NCBI GenBank assembly: GCA_037389465.1
Contig: JAZARR010000204.1
Location: forward strand, 124,001-188,000
DNA from: Baylisascaris procyonis
Taxonomy: Eukaryota > Nematoda > Chromadorea > Rhabditida > Ascarididae
Length of the DNA: 64,000 bases
Reading direction: 5' to 3'
Shown here: in pieces, positions 51,853-63,284 of the stretch
Layout: each line of letters starts with the position of its first letter
Numbering within the stretch: position 1 is the stretch's first letter
The notes under the pieces: model-generated
The model's database searches: none
What the model was told of the DNA's origin: nothing
The model's input: the letters and a program-made list of their open reading frames with translations, nothing else
Translations under genes and position numbers: made by a program

Positions 51853-54050
51853 TGTTTCTACGTCTGAAGCTCTGTGCTAGACAAATTTGGTGGGGATTGA
51901 GTTGGTCTTACACTTGTGACAAGTGATTTAGCTTGAATTGTATTTCTTTTAGCCCCTTTCTAGACTGAAGATGAAAAATGCTGTAGTCAACGGGTGTGGC
52001 TCGATCTTAAATCATATGGTGAGGTTTATGCTGCTAGTTTTTATGTTATGACCAGTAGAAGCCGTCTTATCATGGCTCACGCAACAAAACAGTTATATTG
52101 ATCATGAAGAGAGACTAAAGACTACCGGTCGCAAAGGTCAGCAGTAGGGAATATGGACATATCGTATGGCTGTTATCGCAAAGAGGATTGGATGTTGAAA
52201 TATGTTTGGGAGTTTGGAAACAAATGGGTGAATAGTTGATTCTTAGATGTTGTGTCTCATCAGAAGTAAAATGGTGTAGACATGTGTTTGTGGCTATGCC
52301 ACTTTAAGATTGACGGCTATTAATTGTGGTGCCGGAAGTTCGTGGTGTTTCGAATTGGTTTCAAATTTCCTTATTGGAGAAGACTTATAGGAGACTAGGC
52401 GTCCAGTTATGGGTAGAAAGCCAGCATTTCACATAACTTCTTGTTTTATATGGATATTAAGTGCTATAGTCCTAATGTTTTTGCTGTACTTCCGGTGTTC
52501 TTGGATGTTTTGTTTGTTCGTATTACGACAGTTTGTTCATTTACGATCAAGTCAGTGCACAGGATTTTTTCCAAAGTGGAAGTGGAGGGGATGAAAAGGA
52601 GATGAACAGAGCGAATGTTTGTGGCAGTATATATTAGCTAGATAATGGAAATCCTGTTCGTGGGATCCCTTAATTTCCATACAACATTTCGTCCTGGGGG
52701 TGTTAAATTCCCCGAATTCTTTCGTTCTTTCATTCACGAGCCTGCATTTTGCACTAGTTGTTTCAACGTTCAGAAATTGACTTCCGTGTTTTCACGAAGG
52801 CACTGTTGCTGTTGGATTGTGCTTTGTGCGATTGTCGAAGATGACATAAGTTGTTGGTATGGAATACATAAAATTAATTATTCGAAGCTTAGTAAGTTTT
52901 GGGTCGTAATGAAGTCCTTTAATTTTCTTCATAAGCAGCTCAGTTTTAACATAGAATTTGATGAGAAAGTCAGATAAATTATGAAATTGGGTTGGCGTTA
53001 GCTGGGGCTTAAAATGAGTTTGGTTTCGATATGGTTTTTGAGCAAAGAAGTTTCCATCCCGAGAATCGGGTTATTTTATATGAAAGGATTCATTGTCAAC
53101 TTTTCGCTATTTAGTTTGAAATATTTTCCTGGATGATCCGAATGGCAATGAGCTTAAGGGATCTTCAATTGTCATACATTTTGCGCTATGATGGAACTGC
53201 TTGTCTGAAACAGCTGTCTTCTAGAATAATTGTTGTTTCTTCAAGTTTCTTACTTCTAGAGTTTTTTATGGCTATATCCTGAAATTTTTGGAATGTTTTT
53301 TTACTCAATTTTCTTGCTATTTTCTTTCGCATGAGCTGTTATTTTCCATTATCTGTCACTTTTTATTGTTATTACATTAATATCGTTTTACATATGTATT
53401 TTTAGTGCCGTTTTCACCCACCTTAACATGGTTCATCTCTTGTGCTTGTTCTCCCTCAGTGCTGTTGCGGAAACCGAATTTGCCAGCATTCCAAACGTAT
53501 CATGCATGGTCATCGGCTCACAGCGAAGGCGAACTATTAGAAAAGCATCTGGACTTAGCATCCCTTTTCCTACCGATGCAAAAGAAGGAACTCACAAATG
53601 ACATTCTTTTCTCACCAATCCATTATAACGTGATGATTCGTAAAAGATCGCATGATTAAACCAGCATATAAGCGTGTCTGAGCCAATAAATTCATTCTAT
53701 CCCATCCATACAACTATCTCCCATTGTCAAACTAACTGAAGGTTACCAATTGTGCGGTATGGAATTCGTCAGCGACCTTTCCGCACCTACGTTTCTTAAC
53801 TGTCGCAGACAATTTGTCGAGATAACTCTAGACAACCCGTCACAGTTCAAAGCCGTCTCCAAAACAGTGAACGAGATGGCCTAGAGGAACGTCTTCATGG
53901 ATCACGACGTACAAAGCGCTTCGGCCCACAAGGGCATGGAATGGAAATAAATCACGGAACAAGCACCATGCCAAGGTGTGTACGAGCGGATGACTAAGCT
54001 GGGTCTCTTCTAGTAGCTCGCCTTCGCCGTGAGATGATGATGATGATGCA
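51853..54050. other. 3' flank of brc-1, mostly without recognised genes
   Basis: T-rich DNA with no recognisable domain. The only notable items are a small ORF at 53428-53601 and an inverted, decayed copy of part of it at 53995-54086. Confidence 0.55.
53428..53601 (+). CDS. Small hypothetical ORF with a signal-peptide-like start (57 aa)
   Basis: The ATG is followed by a hydrophobic run (VHLLCLFSLSAVA), then ETEFASIPNVSC and a basic stretch QRRRTIRK. A TCCCTCAG acceptor-like sequence lies inside the hydrophobic part, so it might instead be an exon beginning after it. The reading SVAESEL...SRRRRATRR in the inverted copy at 53995-54086 follows the same frame, suggesting this frame was once coding. 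Family unknown. Confidence 0.3.
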   Translation: MVHLLCLFSLSAVAETEFASIPNVSCMVIGSQRRRTIRKASGLSIPFPTDAKEGTHK

Positions 54051-54086
54051 TGTTTGGAATACATGTAATTCGCTTTCCGCGACACT
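53995..54086 (-). pseudogene. Inverted, decayed copy of the 53428-53601 segment
   Basis: On the minus strand the segment shares GCGGAAA-CGAATT, ATTCCAAAC, CACGGCGAAGGCGA-CTA and TTAGAAGAG-like blocks with 53470-53560. It has an expanded ATC/ATG trinucleotide run in the middle and stops soon after. It sits at the start of the minisatellite. Confidence 0.5.
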
Positions 54087-54099
54087 CCTGCCCGAGAAC

Positions 54100-56930
54100 G
54101 TCCCCATCCGAGAACCCGCACGAACACCGCGAACCTGCACGAACACCGCGAACCAGCACAAACACTGCAAACATGCACGAACTTTGCGAACGAGTACGGA
54201 AACCGCGCTTGCACAAACACCGCGAATTACAAAGGAACACCCAGAACCTATGCGAAGATTGAGGACCAGCAAGAACATTGCGCACCCCACAAACACTGTG
54301 AACCTTCACGAACACCGCGATTCAGCACAAACTTTGAGAACGAGCACGAACCCTACGAACCGGTACGAACAGCGAACCAATATGGATACCGCGAACGAGC
54401 TTGAACTTTGCGAACGAGTACGAACACTGCGAGCCAGCACGGAGTGGAAGCCAGCGTGAACACAGCGAACCAGCACAAAAACTTCGAACCCGCACGAACA
54501 TGTGAACTAGCAGGAACACTGCGCGCCTGCAAAACAGCGAACCACCACGAACACTGCGAACCCGCAAGAACGCTGTGAGTCAGCACGAACACTGCGGATC
54601 CGCACGAACGCTCAAAACCAGGACAAACTGCGAACAAGGCAAACACTGCGAACCAGTATGAATACTGCGAACAAGCATGAACACAGCGAACGAGTATAAA
54701 CGCTGCGAACGAGTATAAATACTGCGAACCAGCGTGAACTTGGCGAGCAAGTCCAAAAAATGCGAACCAACACGAACACTGGTAACCAGCACAAACTGGA
54801 AAGCAGCACAAGCACTGCACACCTGCACGAATTTCGCGAAGGAGTACGGACGCTCCGAATCAGTAGAAGTGCTGCGAACCGGCACAAACTCTGCGAACCA
54901 CTACGGACACCGGGAACTTCCACGAACACACCTCACGAGCACGAATACAGCGCGCCTGCACGAACTTCGCGAACGAGTATGGAGACTGCGAGCCAGAACA
55001 AGACTTTGTGAACGAGTACGACTACCGCGAACCAGGAGGAACTTTCCGAGCGAGAACAAGCATTGCGAACCAATGCAAACATTCCAAACGGGTATAAGCA
55101 CTGCGAACCGCAACGGACTGGAAACCAGCGCGAACCTGCGAACCAGCACCAGTGCCTGAAAAACGCGCGAGCATGTGAATCAGCACGAACACTGTGCACA
55201 TGCAAAACACTGCGAAACGCCACGAACACTGCGAACTTCCACGAACACTGTGAATCAACACGAACACTGCGAACGAGTACAAACGCTGCGAACGAGAAAC
55301 ACTGTGAACTAGCATGAACAGTGCGAACCTACACGAGCGCTGCGATCCTGTACCAAAACTGCGAGCAAGCACGAGGAGTGCGAACCAGAGCGAACCACGC
55401 GGACGAACGCGAACACTGAACCAGCACGAATACTGCGCACATGTACGAATATTGCGAACCATCAAGGACGCTCAGAGCTTGCACGAAAACTGCTAACCAG
55501 CACGAGCTGTGGGAATCAATTCGAGCGAACGAAGCCTCCTACGAGCTTGCGCGAAATTTGCGAACCGGTACGAATATTGCGAACGGCGACAAATTTGGCA
55601 AACAGGTGCGAACACTGCCAACCGGCGCACGAACACTGCAACCAGCATGAAGTTTGCAGACGGGTACAAACATGCGAACGAGCACAAACACTGCGATCAG
55701 GTACAAACACTTCGAAAAATACGGAACTGCGAATCAGGACGAACGTACCAGCGCGGGCAACGCACCTGCGCGAACTTTACTAACGAGTATGGAGACTGCG
55801 AGCCAGAACAAGACTTTGTGAACAAGCAGAACACCGCGAACCAAGAGGAACTTTCCGAGCAAGTACAAACACTGCGAACCAATCCTTCAAGCCCGCACGA
55901 GAACGTGAATCAGCACGAACGCTGGGCACGTGCATGAACTCCACAAACGAATGCGAACACCACCAACCGGTACGAACACTACAAACCAGCATGAACTTCG
56001 CAAACATGCACGAACACTGCGAACGAGCACAAACAGGGCGAAATGGTAAGGACACTGCGAACCATACGAAATTGCGAATCAGCACGAACGAACGCAGCAC
56101 ATCAGCGCGTATACAGCGCACCGGCATGAACTTTGCGAACGGGCATGAGCACTGTGAACATGTGCGAACGCTGCTGGCCACCGCGAGCTGTGGAGGCCAG
56201 GAGAAAGACCGCGAGCCAGCACAATGTCGCGAATGACTACCGGCGGTGACATCCGGTACGAATACAGCGAACGGCGACGAATTTTGCAGACGGGTACGAA
56301 CACTGCGACCCAGTAGAAATACTGCGAAATATGACGAACTTTTCAAATGGGTACAAACACTGCGAACCGGTACGAATACTGCGAACCATGACGAACTTTT
56401 CAAATGGGTACAAACACTGCGAACCGGTACGAATACTGCGAACCATGACGAACTTTGCAGACGGGTACAAACACTGCGAACCGGTACGAATACTGCGAAC
56501 CATGACGAACTTTTCAAATGGGTACAAACACTGCGAACCGGTACGAATACTGCGAACGATGACGAACTTTGCAGACGGGTACAAACACTGCGAACCGGTA
56601 CGAATACTGCGAACCATGACGAACTTTTCAAATGGGTACAAACACTGCGAACCGGTACGAATACTGCGAACGATGACGAACTTTGCAGACGGGGTACAAA
56701 CACTGCGAACCGGCACGAATACTGCGAAGGATGACGAACTTTGCAGACGGGTACAAACACTGCGAACCGGTACGAATACTGCGAACGATGACGAACTTTT
56801 CGAAGATGTGCAAACGCCGCGAACCAGTGCGAATAACGCGAACCATGACAAACTTTGCACACAGGTACAAGCACTGCGAACCAGTACAAATGCTGCTAGC
56901 GAGCATGAATACCGCGAACCTGACTCTGGG
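54100..56930. repeat. Degenerate 19-bp minisatellite
   Basis: The unit is roughly CACGAACACTGCGAACCAG, with exact 19-base spacing where measured (54137, 54156, 54175, 54194), repeated with many substitutions over 2.8 kb. Because 19 is not a multiple of 3 and the unit lacks stops, all frames give long open stretches rich in RT, NTAN and CSF-type words. These are not genes. Confidence 0.92.
56331..56790. repeat. 57-bp higher-order array inside the minisatellite
   Basis: ATGACGAACTTTTCAAATGG recurs at 57-base steps (56331, 56388), i.e. three 19-bp units. Units alternate between TTTCAAATGG and TTGCAGACGG versions, giving a 114-bp superperiod for part of the run. Copies are nearly identical, unlike the degenerate surroundings, so the array expanded recently. 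Each unit would read as MTNFSNGYKHCEPVRILRT, an artefact of the period being divisible by 3. Confidence 0.9.
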
Positions 56931-58505
56931 CCTAAGCCGAAGCCCAAGCCTAAGCCTAAGCCTAAGCGTAAGCCTGAGAGTAATGCTAAGCCCAATTCCA
57001 TGCCTAAGCACAAGACTAAGCCTAGCCCTCAACCTGAGCCCAAGCCTAAGCGTAAGCCTAAATTCGAGCCTAAGCCTGAGCGTAAGCTTAACCCTAAGCC
57101 CAAGCCTGAGCCCGAGGTTAAGCCTAAGCCTAAGCTTAGGCCCTAAGCTTGAGCCGAATTTAAGCCTAGGCTTAAGCCTGAGCCCAAGCCCTAAACCTTC
57201 GGCCCTAATCCCTAAGCTCGAAGCCCTAACCTGTGCCTAGGCCCAAGCCTAAGCCTAAACAAGTTTAAGACCAGGCCCAGGCCTGAATTTGAGCCTAAGT
57301 CTAAGCCTAAGGCCAAACGTAAGCCCAGGCTTAGGTCCGAGCCTATGCCTAAAATTAAGCCTAGGCCTAAGCCTAGGCCTAAGCTTAACCCCAAGTCTAA
57401 ACCTAAGGATAAGCTCAAGCCTGAGCCTAAGCCTACCCCTAAGCCTGAGCCTAAGACTAAGCCTAAGCCTAAGCCTAAGCCTGAACCTAAACCTAAGCTT
57501 GAGCCTGAGCCCAAGCCTAAGCCCGAATTTTAGCTTAAGCCTAGGCCTAAATTTAAGCCCAGGCCTAAGCTTAAACCCAAGCCTGAGCGAAGCCTAAGCC
57601 CAAGCCTAACCCCAAGCCTAAGCCTAAGCCTAACCCTAAACCCAAGCCTGAGCCCAAGCCTAAGCCCAAGTTTTAGCTTGAGCCTAGGCCTAAATTTAAG
57701 CCCAAGCCTATGCCTAATCCTAAGCCTCAGCCTCCGCCTAAGCCTAAGCCCGAGCCCCTGAGCCTAAGCCTAAGCCCAAGCCTGAGCATAAGCCTAGCCC
57801 TAAGCCCTAAGCCCCAATCTCTCAGCCCTGACACCTTTGCTTGAGCCTGAGGCTAGGCTCAAGCCCAACCCTAAGCCTAAGCCTAAACCTAAGCCTAAGC
57901 CCTAAGCCTAAGGCTAAGCCTAGGCCTAAGCCTAAACTTAAGCCTAAGCCTAAGCCTAAGCTTAAGCCTATGCCTAGCCCTAAGCATAATCCTAAGCCTA
58001 AGCCCAAGCCTAGGCCCAAGCCCAAGCCTAAGTCCAATCCTAAGCATGAGGTTAAGCCTAAAGCTCAGCCTAGGCCTAAGCTTAAGCCCAAGCTTAAGCC
58101 TGAGCCCGATCGTAAGCCTACGCCTAAGCCCAAGCCTAAGCTTAAGCCTAAGCCTGAGCCTAAGCATAATCGTAAGCCTAAACCCAAGCCTAAGCCTATG
58201 CACAAGCCTGAGCCCTAGGAAGAAGCCTAAATCCAAGCCTCAGCATAAGCCTAGGCCTAAGCCCTGAGCCCTAATCTTTTAGCCCTGACCAATTTGCCTA
58301 AGCGTGAGGCTGGGCCCAAGCCTAGGGCTAAGCCTGAGCCTAAGCCTAAGCCTAAGCCTAAGCCTAAGCCTAAATTTAAGCCTAAGCCTAAGCCTATGCC
58401 TGAGCCCTGAGCCTTTGGCCCTAATCTCTAGGCTCGGAGCCCTAACCTGAGCCTGAGGCTAAGGCTCAGCCTAACCTAAGCCTAAGGCTGAACCTAACCC
58501 TAAGC
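56928..58505 (-). repeat. Degenerate interstitial telomere-type array (TTAGGC family)
   Basis: Hexamers GCCTAA with variants GCCTGA, GCCCAA, GCTTAA, GCGTAA and GCCTAT run for about 1.6 kb. The complement is TTAGGC, the nematode telomere repeat. The C-rich strand is on top, as at a left chromosome end. The 6-base unit reads as Lys-Pro dipeptides, producing spurious ORFs. Confidence 0.9.
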
Positions 58506-60839
58506 CTAAACTAATTTATGGCTCTGGGCAATGTGAGAAGGACTGTGCGAACTCTACGTTTATCGAGAGCTGAAGTAACCACGGCAGCAACCGTCAAACC
58601 CCGAAAATACTTGATCCCCGTTTATGCGGCATTAAAACATTTACATCACAAGTCTTGCACACAGATGTAACATATCATCACCAGTTCTGCACTAGGCTTT
58701 CAAAGGAAGCGTCCGCATGCAAAAATAATGTGCAGCCAATGCTCTTGGAATGACTGAAAACCTGGATAGTATTACGCTCAAGTTGGGCAAAGATGTAATA
58801 CGATTTATGACATCAATAGTTTTGAGTAGTTTTGGGATGCTCATAGCAACAACTGAATTCGAGCAAATGCATTTTATTTCAGGTAATCAAGTGCAAAAAT
58901 GATTCTAGACGTGAAACTTTTCGCCCCAAGGTATAAGGAACCTTACAAAGGTTATTACTCTGCTCATGTGCAATGACATCGTTTGATGGAATACTTGCAC
59001 ATACTTTTTCATCGATTTTCGAATGGAACGGAATGGGAAGAAAACAACTGTTTTTCTAACACGGCGGTGACCTCCATTGAACTGCTGTTGAATTTACGTA
59101 AGTTATTGGCTTGGTCATCTTATTGGTCGAAAACATAAGGTGTTCGATTGGTTAGTCATTTCTATTAGTCATTCAACTGGTCACCGTATTGGTCAGCTGA
59201 AAAATCTTAGCCCATCTTGAAATCACCAGTCAACTGAAACGTAGCACCAGTCAACCGAGCTGACAACATCTACATTTTGGTAGGACTGTGCGACTGCACA
59301 GACACTCTGAACAAGAGTGAGTGATCACAAATCGATCTTATATAAAGACGAATAAAACTGCGGTATAAGTAAGCACATGTCTATCATATACCGCAGATAG
59401 CGCAGATCAAGTATTTCATGTTCGCAGATAGTACATCACAGTTTAAAGACCAGCATATGAAGACATAGACAGACGATGCACAGACATATAGGCCAACCTC
59501 ACCATAACGCCTGTCAAAAGAAATATGATACTGTGATGCGATTTGCTGGTTGCTAAAACGTGAAGTAAAATGCTAGATAGCTTGGCACAAGATATGCTCT
59601 TTCAATTTCACCTATCCGGCCAATCAGTTTCTTTGACTGTCACTAAGTCATAAAATGGGATGTGTTCATTAATTAACTAATCCAACTGTTTGTATATGCA
59701 AATTTGTTTATTACTAGCCTAAAATAAAGCCCGCTGCGGAATATGAAAAATTTTGATGCACCCAGCTATCTGTAACTCTTTCAGAAGTTGATGGTATAAT
59801 TTGAAATTTTGCACTGGTGACCACTTCTATTGTATAGTTTCTTCCTTAGCTCTAACTCCGGTGGTTCACAAATTGAAATTACCGAATTGACTTATATAGA
59901 CAGAGTCACGATGCTGTCAAGAATGCGAATGTGTAAAAGCGTCTAAAAAATCGTTTGACGTATAACCCAATACAAAGTGATCATTGTGATAGTTGAAGGT
60001 CGTGATGGTGTGTTGGTATGATGTTGGGTATTCATAGTGCCAGTCTTTATGCTAACGCGTAGAGATTTCATTGTAATGCTAAACACATCTTTGGTATGGT
60101 AAAACATTGCGAACAAAAGCAAAGAAACTCGTCAATAGACAATGACACCTCGCTGAGCGTTAATACTTCATTTACTTAGCCCATCTGAGATGAATGAGCT
60201 ACAGCTAATGAAGCAAAACACTGAGCTTGATGCGCGATGGAATGTGTGCGGTGACTCTGAGACGGACAAAACTTCAAATGTATGTACATCGGAACGAGTG
60301 CCCAATCGCCTCATCACGCTAAACCTTAGCGATAGCTATGGCCAACTGCATAAACTCGTTCGTTCGAACAAATCAACAGGGTGCTCCGGAATATGGCGGA
60401 ATGTCTTCCGGGACGGGAAGGTATAACGGTCATGAACAAGACGCTGGTGGATATGTATACCAGCGCATGAAGGTATCCACTTTAATTACTGACATCAGCT
60501 AACAGCGAAAATAACTCACACTGAATGCCGTATTTTAACATCCGCAACCGAAATCGCTTTGCCAGTAGTTGAAGTTGACACCAAATATGTAAAGTCAAAA
60601 ACTTACAACGTCAAAACACCGCTAGTATGGTCAATGTGGAAATGTAAGGATGCTCGCTCGAGCGAACACTGAAGCTTTCCACGTTTGGCGTGAACCTGGA
60701 GCTTGAGCTGACATTTCAGCAAGTGCCCGAGCTCGCCGACTAGACAGCTTGTCAAGACAGAGAAACAAAATGGAAGAAAGAAAGTTGGCGGGTAGAAGCA
60801 GCTCGTAACAGTCGAGTCGCATTCGAATCTAATGTGAGA
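58506..60839. other. No recognised gene
   Basis: AT-rich sequence to the right of the telomere-type array, extending into the 3' flank of the TGF-beta gene. A cluster of short ATTGGTCA/TGACCAGT-like words lies at 59105-59270. The ORF at 60190-60426 has no recognisable features. Confidence 0.5.
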
Positions 60840-61013
60840 TCACGCACACGCACATCGTCGTGCGATCATGCCTGGAACCTCCTTGATCTTCACCTCTTTC
60901 TCCTCGGTCATATATACGAGCGTGATGGGATCGTACTCTGATGGGTGACAGCACCCACTCACCGTATTCTTCGATGTCGACGATGTGATCTTGCTGTGTG
61001 GCGAACGATCCGG
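60840..61013 (-). CDS. TGF-beta family ligand, terminal exon only
   Basis: Secreted cystine-knot growth factor; this exon encodes the last 57 residues. It opens after a strong acceptor (CTTAATTTCAG) and ends at TGA. It contains the second half of the knot: GCCHPSEYDPITLVYM, then KEVPGMIARRC and the C-terminal CAC-Ala. There are 31 residues between the CC pair and the next Cys, the usual spacing in BMP-type ligands, and the chain ends one residue after CxC, as the family requires. The GMIA-basic-basic-CxC ending recalls DAF-7-like nematode ligands, but I cannot assign the subfamily. The exon with the first knot cysteines (CxGxC) was not found between 61014 and 64000, so the preceding intron is long and the rest of the gene probably lies right of the window. 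Confidence 0.85.
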   Translation of the reverse strand, partial: PDRSPHSKITSSTSKNTVSGCCHPSEYDPITLVYMTEEKEVKIKEVPGMIARRCACA

Positions 61014-62744
61014 CTGAAATTAAGAAAAAAAACTTTTTTGTATTCGACCGAACCCACAGTTTAAATGCTACTTCTATATTAACTTCGGTTGTCGTTCTAA
61101 ATAACGCTATGTCCTGTCATTTCAGTAGGTAAGCAAATCGTCTATTTTAAATCGTTACGTTTGAATGCCTACTGCATATTTTGTTCCATGGGATTGTCGT
61201 TTGAATGTAAAACGAAGGGAATTATCGATGAATAGATAGAAGTTTAGAATTAGAAGCCCAACCAGCTTTGCATTTGATTTCTTCGTTTCTCAACCTATTC
61301 CACATCATTTACTATCATTTACGGTAGCTTCTTCTTCGTACCTTATTTCAACATAAGCCTCTTCAATGACTGCGATTGCGAATAACTGTGAAACCCTGCA
61401 TGAAATCATGCATGAGGAAAACACAAAATTCACCTCTAAAAAGTATCTACGAGAGAGGAAAAATCGGCAATCTAGTCGCCCTGTTCAAGGTGGCACAATA
61501 TACGCGTTCACATTTCTTTCATATAATCCACAAATGCCCAGAAAGGGAATTTAAGGGCCATCCAGAAAAAAGAGGTCCACCTGCGATAGCAGTATACGAA
61601 AGACATGTGTGTCATGTGAACCCATCAAGCATCCGAGAAAAACTTCACCATAAAATCAAACAAATTTTGAAATCGGCACAATTTTTCGTCGATAAAACAA
61701 ATAGATGGACTTTGTCATATTTTAAATAAAAACGTAAATAAGTGCATCAAGTCGTATTGAGTGCTTCTTATCATATTTTCAAAGAAAAAATAGTCACACG
61801 TAACAAAGTGCACATTTTTTGAAAATGTTGTTGACTTCAAAAATGTCAGCTGACTAATAGAATACTTTGCCCCCTAACGCAGTTCCTCAAATAAGTATCC
61901 AATGTGTTTTAAGTCAAAAAAAACTTTACCATAAAGTGTTTCAAAGCATTAAAATATGTTCACATCAAAGACGTTTGACTGAGAATTCAGCTGAGTTTCG
62001 GTGACTGAAATACTCAGCGAAAAGTATGCAATTTACATGACGTTACCTAGTTTGCTTAGAATTGTGGACGCATTTCACTGGAATTCTTAGAAATATTTTA
62101 CATTCTTTTATAGATCAAAGGACGGTCTACGGTGCAGTGCAGTTATCGGCCGGCTGAAGGGGAAAATAAAGTGGCTGAAAATCAGTTATATGTCGAGGTC
62201 GAGTAGGGATTTAGAAGTACCAAGAATCAACAAGGATGCAACAGTAAGAGATTCTTAAGTATTCCTCATTTTTAGAAAGATATTTATTGATAAACCACGT
62301 GGGAGACGTTTATTGGTGATGACGGTCGCTTATGTTCTTTTTTTATATTCGCAGCATTTCTCTCATTAACACACAAAGAAACATCAGATAACATACCGCA
62401 ATTATAGTCAAATTTTAAAAATGTAAATTATTTATAGGTAAATATTCGCCACTCTCTTCATCAGCCACTCAATCTCATTCTATTTCTTTTTTATTTTATC
62501 TCATCAAATCGTTCAATCACTCACATTCTCTTTCGTTATACATTTCGATGACTGCAAGAACGAAAGGAAAGTCAATCTTGCAGAAGAAACCAAATGCATT
62601 TTTCAAGGTTCCAAAGTAAGTAAGCACAAAGTCCAAAATTCAAGTAGAACTTCTTGCATGAGCATTTTTCAAAACCTACAAAGAGGAATGTTACCTTCAC
62701 GTTCCCTAAGATGAATTTAGTTATTAGATATCGGACGAATTTAT
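61014..62744. other. Probable intron of the TGF-beta gene, no other gene seen
   Basis: No exon of the ligand or other recognisable coding sequence was found on either strand. The open stretch at 61376-61729 (+) has no recognised domain. Confidence 0.45.
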
Positions 62745-63284
62745 CCGTTTTCCCGACACTCTTGCAGAGAACGACTGCAACCTGGCTGCGAACCGGGAAC
62801 GGGGCTGAGCTCCGCCCCGCATTGCGTACGCACCACTACCGTACTCTGCATTGTGCAAAAGAATACTACCACCCACCAGAGAAACTTGAAAACTCGTAGT
62901 AGAAACATGCAATTTTTTCCATCATTCAACTAAGAGGGTCAAATAATGTCCGTATGCAAAATTTCAGCTCGAAGGGAAAGTGCACTTGCTGCATGGGCCT
63001 CGTTCTCTGCAATCTTTGATTAGCGCAGCACTGATGACCCTTCCAGCAAGCGCACTTCCCCTCCTTCAATTGAGCTGAAATTTTGCACGGCGTGGCTTGA
63101 CATTCGTTGAATGATGGAAAAAAATTTCCTGCTTATTTCACAAGTTTTCGAGTTTCTGTAATGGACGTTAGCATTCACTTGTAGAGTGCAGAGTCCGGTA
63201 GTGGTGCGTACGCAGTGTCGAGCGGGAGCTCAGCTCCGTTCGCAGTCAGGTTGCCATCTTTTTCTAGAATTGTGCCGTTTTCCC
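62745..63284. mobile_element. Foldback MITE-like element with 10-bp direct repeats
   Basis: Two arms of about 230-240 bp (about 62755-62997 and 63038-63274) are imperfect inverted complements around a loop of about 40 bp. Shared blocks include GCAACCTG-CTGCGAAC, GCGTACGCACCACTACCG, CCATCATTCAAC and GCAAAATTTCAGCTC. CCGTTTTCCC lies exactly on both sides (62745-62754 and 63275-63284), as a target-site duplication would. It has no coding capacity, so it would be non-autonomous. A 9-11 bp duplication with long terminal inverted repeats fits Mutator-like elements. Confidence 0.8.

Noticed and set aside
54010..57020. Many overlapping ORFs of 100-370 residues on both strands (Phe/Val/Cys-rich, or Asn/Thr/Arg-rich)
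   Set aside because: They come from a 19-bp repeat that lacks stops in most frames. All frames are open and the proteins are frame-shifted versions of one another.
56930..58270. Lys-Pro and Leu-Gly repeat proteins
   Set aside because: Products of reading a 6-base telomere-type repeat in two-codon periods on either strand. No flanking gene structure.
62724..62929. Minus-strand ORFs of about 60 residues
   Set aside because: They lie within an arm of the foldback element and show no coding character.
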